A DNA stretch of 64,000 nucleotides from Stutzerimonas xanthomarina DSM 18231 (GTDB taxonomy: Bacteria; Pseudomonadota; Gammaproteobacteria; Pseudomonadales; Pseudomonadaceae): contig NZ_FQXA01000001.1 in NCBI RefSeq assembly GCF_900129835.1, forward strand, positions 62,001-126,000, given 5' to 3'. The notes under the pieces are model-generated. The model was not told the DNA's origin and did not search any database. It was given only the letters and a program-made list of their open reading frames with translations. Positions 60,624-64,000 of the stretch are shown here, piece by piece (positions within the stretch are counted from its first letter, which is position 1; the number at the start of each line of letters is the position of its first letter). The position numbers and the translations under genes are program-made.

Positions 60624-62840
60624 ATGTACGCCCCCTTCGCCCGCACCGCGCTCGCCAGCGCCGTATTAGTTTTTAGCCTCGATGTCATCGCAGCTGATCC
60701 TGTCACGCTAAGCGACACCGTTGTCAGCGCCTCGGGTTTCGAACAGAAGATTACCGAGGCACCAGCCAGCATCAGTGTGATCAGCCAAGAAGATCTGCAG
60801 CAGAATCGCTATAGCAACTTGGCGCAGGCGATTGACGGGGTCGAGGGTGTGGATATCCGGCAAAGCACTGGCAAGACAGGCGGCCTGAATATCAGCATTC
60901 GCGGCATGCCCAGCGAATACACGCTGATTCTGATCGACGGCCGCCGACAAAACCCTGCCGGCAGCGTTACCCCGAACGGCTTTGGCGATACATCCACTAG
61001 CTTCATGCCGCCGATGTCAGCCATCGAGCGAATCGAAGTGATCCGCGGCCCGATGTCCACCCTTTACGGCTCGGATGCAATGGGCGGCGTGGTCAATATC
61101 ATCACCAAGAAGGTTGCGTCCGAATGGGGTGCTTCAATCAGCCTGGACCATACTTTCCAGGAAGAGAGTAGTTACGGAGACTCCAGTAACACCAGCTTTT
61201 ACACCAGTGGTCCGCTGATAGACGACCTAGCCGGGCTGACCCTTCGCGGCAGTCTGTACGACCGGGACGCATCCAATCTCACGTTCGACAACAACACCGA
61301 GGTCACCAAGCGAGGCGCCTCACCGGTAGAGGGTCGCAACTACAATATCGGTGGTCGTCTGAGCCTTACGCCTCATGAAGACCATGATTTCTATCTGGAC
61401 CTCGAACGTGGTCGCCAGGCTTACAACAACGACGAATGTCAGCTAGGCACGCTCGATGGCAGGGATAGAAATTGCGCCGATTCACCCGGCACGGCAAACG
61501 GCTACGCGGACGAGCTTCGCTTCGAGCGCGACCAGTTCGCATTGGGCCATAACGCGCGCCTTAATTTCGGCACGCTCGAAAGCAGCGTGACCCACAACAC
61601 CACCGAAACCATCGGCCGCACCATTGCCGGAACCGTTGGTGTTCCCTACGCGCCGCCTTACGCCTCGATTGTTGGCGGTGGTGACCGTGAGCTCGAATCC
61701 ACCGACCTGATATTCGATACGAAACTGGTAGCGCCGCTTGGCGACGCTCATCTGCTTTCGGTTGGCGGTCAGTATTGGGACGCTGAGTTGACTGACGGCA
61801 TCGCCGGTGAAGACTTCCAGCAGACCTCCTGGGCGCTGTTCGTAGAGGATGAGTGGCGTCTGCGCGACGATTTGGCTCTGACCTTGGGCGCCCGTTACGA
61901 AGATCACGAGGCGTTCGGCGGCCATGTCAGCCCGCGTGCTTATCTGGTCTGGAACACCACCGATAGCTGGACCATGAAAGGCGGCGTTAGCAAGGGTTAC
62001 CGAACGCCAAGCCTCAACCAGCTGCACGACGGCATCAATGGCGTCACCGGTCAGGGCACCATCCTGACCATCGGCAGCCCGAATCTTGAGCCAGAGGAAA
62101 CAACCAACACTGAGCTGGGCGTCTACTTCGATAACCTCGTCGGCTTCAACGCCAACGCGACGCTCTTCCATAACGACTTCAAGGACAAGATCGATACCGG
62201 CACGCCAGTTCCGAACTGCTTTTCTGCGGCCAATCCGAACCAGGCGGGCTGCGTCGCCTATGGCAGCGGTTTTACCCAAGACAGCTTTGCCCAGGAGCTC
62301 AACATCGGCGAAGCCGAAACCCAGGGCCTGGAGCTGGCGGCCAGCTGGGAATTCGCGCCGCGCTGGACGCTGAGCGGTAACTACACCTACAGCGATAGCG
62401 AACAGAAAAGCGGTGCTAACAAGGGTGCTCCCCTGACCAATACTCCCGAACATATGGCCCACGCGCGGCTGAACTGGAACGCCAGCGACCGCCTGACATT
62501 GTGGCTTAAGGGCGAATACCGCGGAGAACGAACCCGATTCACCGACACATTCGCAAACCTCGCCGCAGACGACCAGGCGCTGCAGAAACAGGTTGGCGAC
62601 CTCGAGGCTTATAAAGTGTTTCACCTCGGCGGCTCATTCCGCGCCTCGGAGAACCTGACCCTCAACGCGACTATCTATAACCTGTTCAACAAGGACTTCC
62701 TCGAAGGCGATTACTACACCGACAGCGCTGGCGACACCCAATGGGCATCCAGCTACGCTCACATTTCTCGAGGCGCGGCCGGCGCAGGCACCATCGAAGA
62801 AGGCCGCCGTCTCTGGCTTTCGGCGAACATCACGTTCTGA
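60624..62840 (+). CDS. TonB-dependent outer-membrane receptor (siderophore type)
   Basis: 738 aa. Signal peptide (about 24 residues, ending DVIA before ADPV), a TonB box (DTVVSASG), plug domain (about 45-165, IRGMPSEYTLILIDGRR and IEVIRGPMSTLYGSDAMGG), then a 22-strand barrel ending in aromatic WLSANITF. FepA/CirA-like group; ligand not predictable, a catechol siderophore or similar is likely. AGGAG lies 6 bp before the ATG. Followed by PepSY and DUF2271 genes. Confidence 0.93.
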   Translation: MYAPFARTALASAVLVFSLDVIAADPVTLSDTVVSASGFEQKITEAPASISVISQEDLQQNRYSNLAQAIDGVEGVDIRQSTGKTGGLNISIRGMPSEYTLILIDGRRQNPAGSVTPNGFGDTSTSFMPPMSAIERIEVIRGPMSTLYGSDAMGGVVNIITKKVASEWGASISLDHTFQEESSYGDSSNTSFYTSGPLIDDLAGLTLRGSLYDRDASNLTFDNNTEVTKRGASPVEGRNYNIGGRLSLTPHEDHDFYLDLERGRQAYNNDECQLGTLDGRDRNCADSPGTANGYADELRFERDQFALGHNARLNFGTLESSVTHNTTETIGRTIAGTVGVPYAPPYASIVGGGDRELESTDLIFDTKLVAPLGDAHLLSVGGQYWDAELTDGIAGEDFQQTSWALFVEDEWRLRDDLALTLGARYEDHEAFGGHVSPRAYLVWNTTDSWTMKGGVSKGYRTPSLNQLHDGINGVTGQGTILTIGSPNLEPEETTNTELGVYFDNLVGFNANATLFHNDFKDKIDTGTPVPNCFSAANPNQAGCVAYGSGFTQDSFAQELNIGEAETQGLELAASWEFAPRWTLSGNYTYSDSEQKSGANKGAPLTNTPEHMAHARLNWNASDRLTLWLKGEYRGERTRFTDTFANLAADDQALQKQVGDLEAYKVFHLGGSFRASENLTLNATIYNLFNKDFLEGDYYTDSAGDTQWASSYAHISRGAAGAGTIEEGRRLWLSANITF

Positions 62841-62851
62841 TCATCTCGCAT

Positions 62852-62881
62852 ACGGCAAAAGACGTACGCGTCTTTTGCCGT
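62852..62881 (+). terminator. Strong hairpin after the TonB receptor gene
   Basis: Perfect 13-bp stem ACGGCAAAAGACG / CGTCTTTTGCCGT with a TACG loop, 11 bp after the stop. The T-run is inside the stem, not after it, so it may be an mRNA-stability element or partial terminator before the PepSY gene. Confidence 0.6.
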
Positions 62882-62990
62882 GACGATCCCAGCGCCAAAC
62901 GCGAATGTATGTCTTCTGTAAATTCCTACCATCCGCGCGCGCCCCGCCTTTAGAATCCTGCCATCTATTCCCTCGCTTTCAAGGACCACC

Positions 62991-63584
62991 ATGCACCTCT
63001 GGCTCGGCACCCTGCGCCAATGGCACTGGATCAGCTCTGCGCTGTGTCTGGTTGGCATGCTGCTGTTCGCGGTTACCGGGATCACGCTCAACCACGCGGC
63101 GCAAATCGAAGCCCGACCAGACATTGTCGAGCGCCAGGCGCGGCTGCCGGCTTCGCTGCAGAAAACGCTGCTAGCCAAACAACCGAGCGAAGGTCTGCCC
63201 GCCGAGTTGGAGGGCTGGCTCGAAAGCGAGCTGAAGCTTGAGCTGGCCGGTCGCGAAGCCGAGTGGAGCGACGGCGAGCTTTACGTCGCCCTGCCCCGCC
63301 CCGGTGGCGACGCCTGGCTGAGTCTGGATCTGAACAGCGGCGAGCTGCTGTTCGAGGCCACTGACCGCGGCTGGTTCGCGTACCTCAACGACCTGCACAA
63401 AGGCCGCAATACGGGCGGCGCGTGGAGCTGGTTCATCGATATTTTCGCCGGGGTCTGCGTGCTGTTCAGCATCACTGGCCTGCTGCTTTTGCAGCGTCAC
63501 GCCAGTGGTCGCCCAACGACGTGGCCCCTGGTCGGCGCTGGGCTGGTGATCCCGTTGCTGCTCGCGCTGCTGTTCATTCATTAA
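62991..63584 (+). CDS. PepSY-associated membrane protein
   Basis: 197 aa. Three membrane segments (residues ~14-32, 146-163, 176-195) with a periplasmic domain between the first and second. PepSY-TM type start [28 protein letters not shown], with His residues that in related proteins hold haem or metal. Likely works with the receptor in iron uptake (reductive release of ferric iron is one suggestion). Nine bases before the next gene. Confidence 0.8.
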   Translation: MHLWLGTLRQWHWISSALCLVGMLLFAVTGITLNHAAQIEARPDIVERQARLPASLQKTLLAKQPSEGLPAELEGWLESELKLELAGREAEWSDGELYVALPRPGGDAWLSLDLNSGELLFEATDRGWFAYLNDLHKGRNTGGAWSWFIDIFAGVCVLFSITGLLLLQRHASGRPTTWPLVGAGLVIPLLLALLFIH

Positions 63585-63593
63585 GGACGTTCA

Positions 63594-64000
63594 ATGCGTA
63601 AACCCTTGTTGTTATCCCTTGCCTTGCTCACGGCGCCCGTGATGGCCGCGGAGCTGGTGGTCGACGTGGAAATCCCTCGCCTGCAGGTCGCTGAATACCA
63701 CCGCCCCTATGTGGCGCTGTGGCTGGAAGAGCCCGACAAGCGCCACGTCGCCAACCTCGCCGTCTGGTACGACCTCAAGCTGAAGGACAACGAAGGCGAG
63801 AAGTGGCTCAAGGACATGCGTGAATGGTGGCGTCGCAGCGGCCGTAGCCTGCAAATGCCGGTAGATGGGGTGAGCGGTGCGACGCGCGCGGTCGGCACCC
63901 ATCAATTGACCTTCGACGACACCAAGGCGCCCCTCAAGGATCTGCCCGCAGGCGATTATCGCCTGGTGGTCGAAGCCGCTCGTGAAGTGGGCGGGCGCGA
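63594..64000 (+). CDS. DUF2271-family periplasmic protein (partial, 3' end off window)
   Basis: First 135 residues. Signal peptide MRKPLLLSLALLTAPVMA, then AELVVDVEIPRLQVAEYHRPYVALWLE, typical of the DUF2271 proteins that follow PepSY genes in pseudomonad iron-uptake clusters. Function unknown. Confidence 0.75.
   Translation, partial: MRKPLLLSLALLTAPVMAAELVVDVEIPRLQVAEYHRPYVALWLEEPDKRHVANLAVWYDLKLKDNEGEKWLKDMREWWRRSGRSLQMPVDGVSGATRAVGTHQLTFDDTKAPLKDLPAGDYRLVVEAAREVGGR

Overview
The window looks like chromosomal DNA of a gamma-proteobacterium of the Pseudomonas/Stutzerimonas (P. stutzeri) type. The signs are high G+C, many AGGAG-type ribosome binding sites, Pseudomonas-style intergenic palindromes of the GTAGGAGCGGG type, and long runs of genes in the order known from pseudomonads: petABC-rpsI-rplM, mlaFEDCB-ibaG-murA-hisGDC-algW, kdsDC-lptCAB-rpoN-hpf-ptsN-rapZ-ptsO, and pmbA-darP-tldD-nit-yhdP-rng-maf-mreDCB-gatCAB. 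I see no rRNA, intact tRNA, CRISPR array, transposase or phage gene.

Layout: 1-3700 holds the cytochrome bc1 operon (cytochrome c1 runs off the left edge) and the S9/L13 ribosomal operon, all on the minus strand. 3990-5820 holds a Tas-like aldo/keto reductase and a CbiM-like membrane protein. 5858-10763 is the type IV pilus block yacG, coaE, pilD, pilC, pilB (minus strand). Divergent from pilB, 11205-14788 is an accessory segment: a sigma-54 promoter, a very short type IV pilin (61 aa), a secreted six-cysteine protein, and an ABC-2 permease / membrane-anchored protein / ATPase trio. 14980-20708 holds ytoQ, the sulfate-activation genes cysD and cysNC, a NIF3-family gene and the periplasmic protease algW. 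20920-29587 (minus) covers histidine biosynthesis, murA, ibaG, a PsiE-family gene and the Mla phospholipid transport operon. 29846-36970 (plus) covers KDO synthesis, LPS export, sigma-54 and the nitrogen PTS genes. 37137-50188 is mainly minus-strand: the TldD/PmbA protease pair, a nitrilase-family enzyme, the AsmA-like YhdP, RNase G, Maf and MreBCD, with darP on the plus strand. 50492-56475 (plus) holds gatCAB, an RlpA-like lipoprotein and two tandem CaCA-family antiporters. 56493-59426 (minus) holds an AEC transporter and the RoxSR redox two-component pair. The right edge (59577-64000) holds a SIMPL-domain protein and a probably Fur-controlled group: a TonB-dependent receptor, a PepSY-type membrane protein and a DUF2271-type protein cut by the window end.

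Most of the window is conserved housekeeping for the cell envelope and central metabolism. Envelope functions are unusually concentrated: LPS (kdsD, kdsC, lptCAB), outer-membrane lipid asymmetry (mla), peptidoglycan and cell shape (murA, mreBCD, rlpA-like), periplasmic stress (algW) and pili.

The part most worth following up is 10900-14900. Where a pseudomonad normally has a full-length pilin next to pilBCD, this window has a 52-residue mature pilin that is only the N-terminal helix. It is followed in the same reading frame by a separately secreted cysteine-rich protein, and then by an ABC transporter trio. This layout recalls the split PilA of Geobacter and the PilGHI transporter of Myxococcus more than a classical Pseudomonas pilin locus. 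That reading is an inference from gene order and sequence; no homology search could be run.
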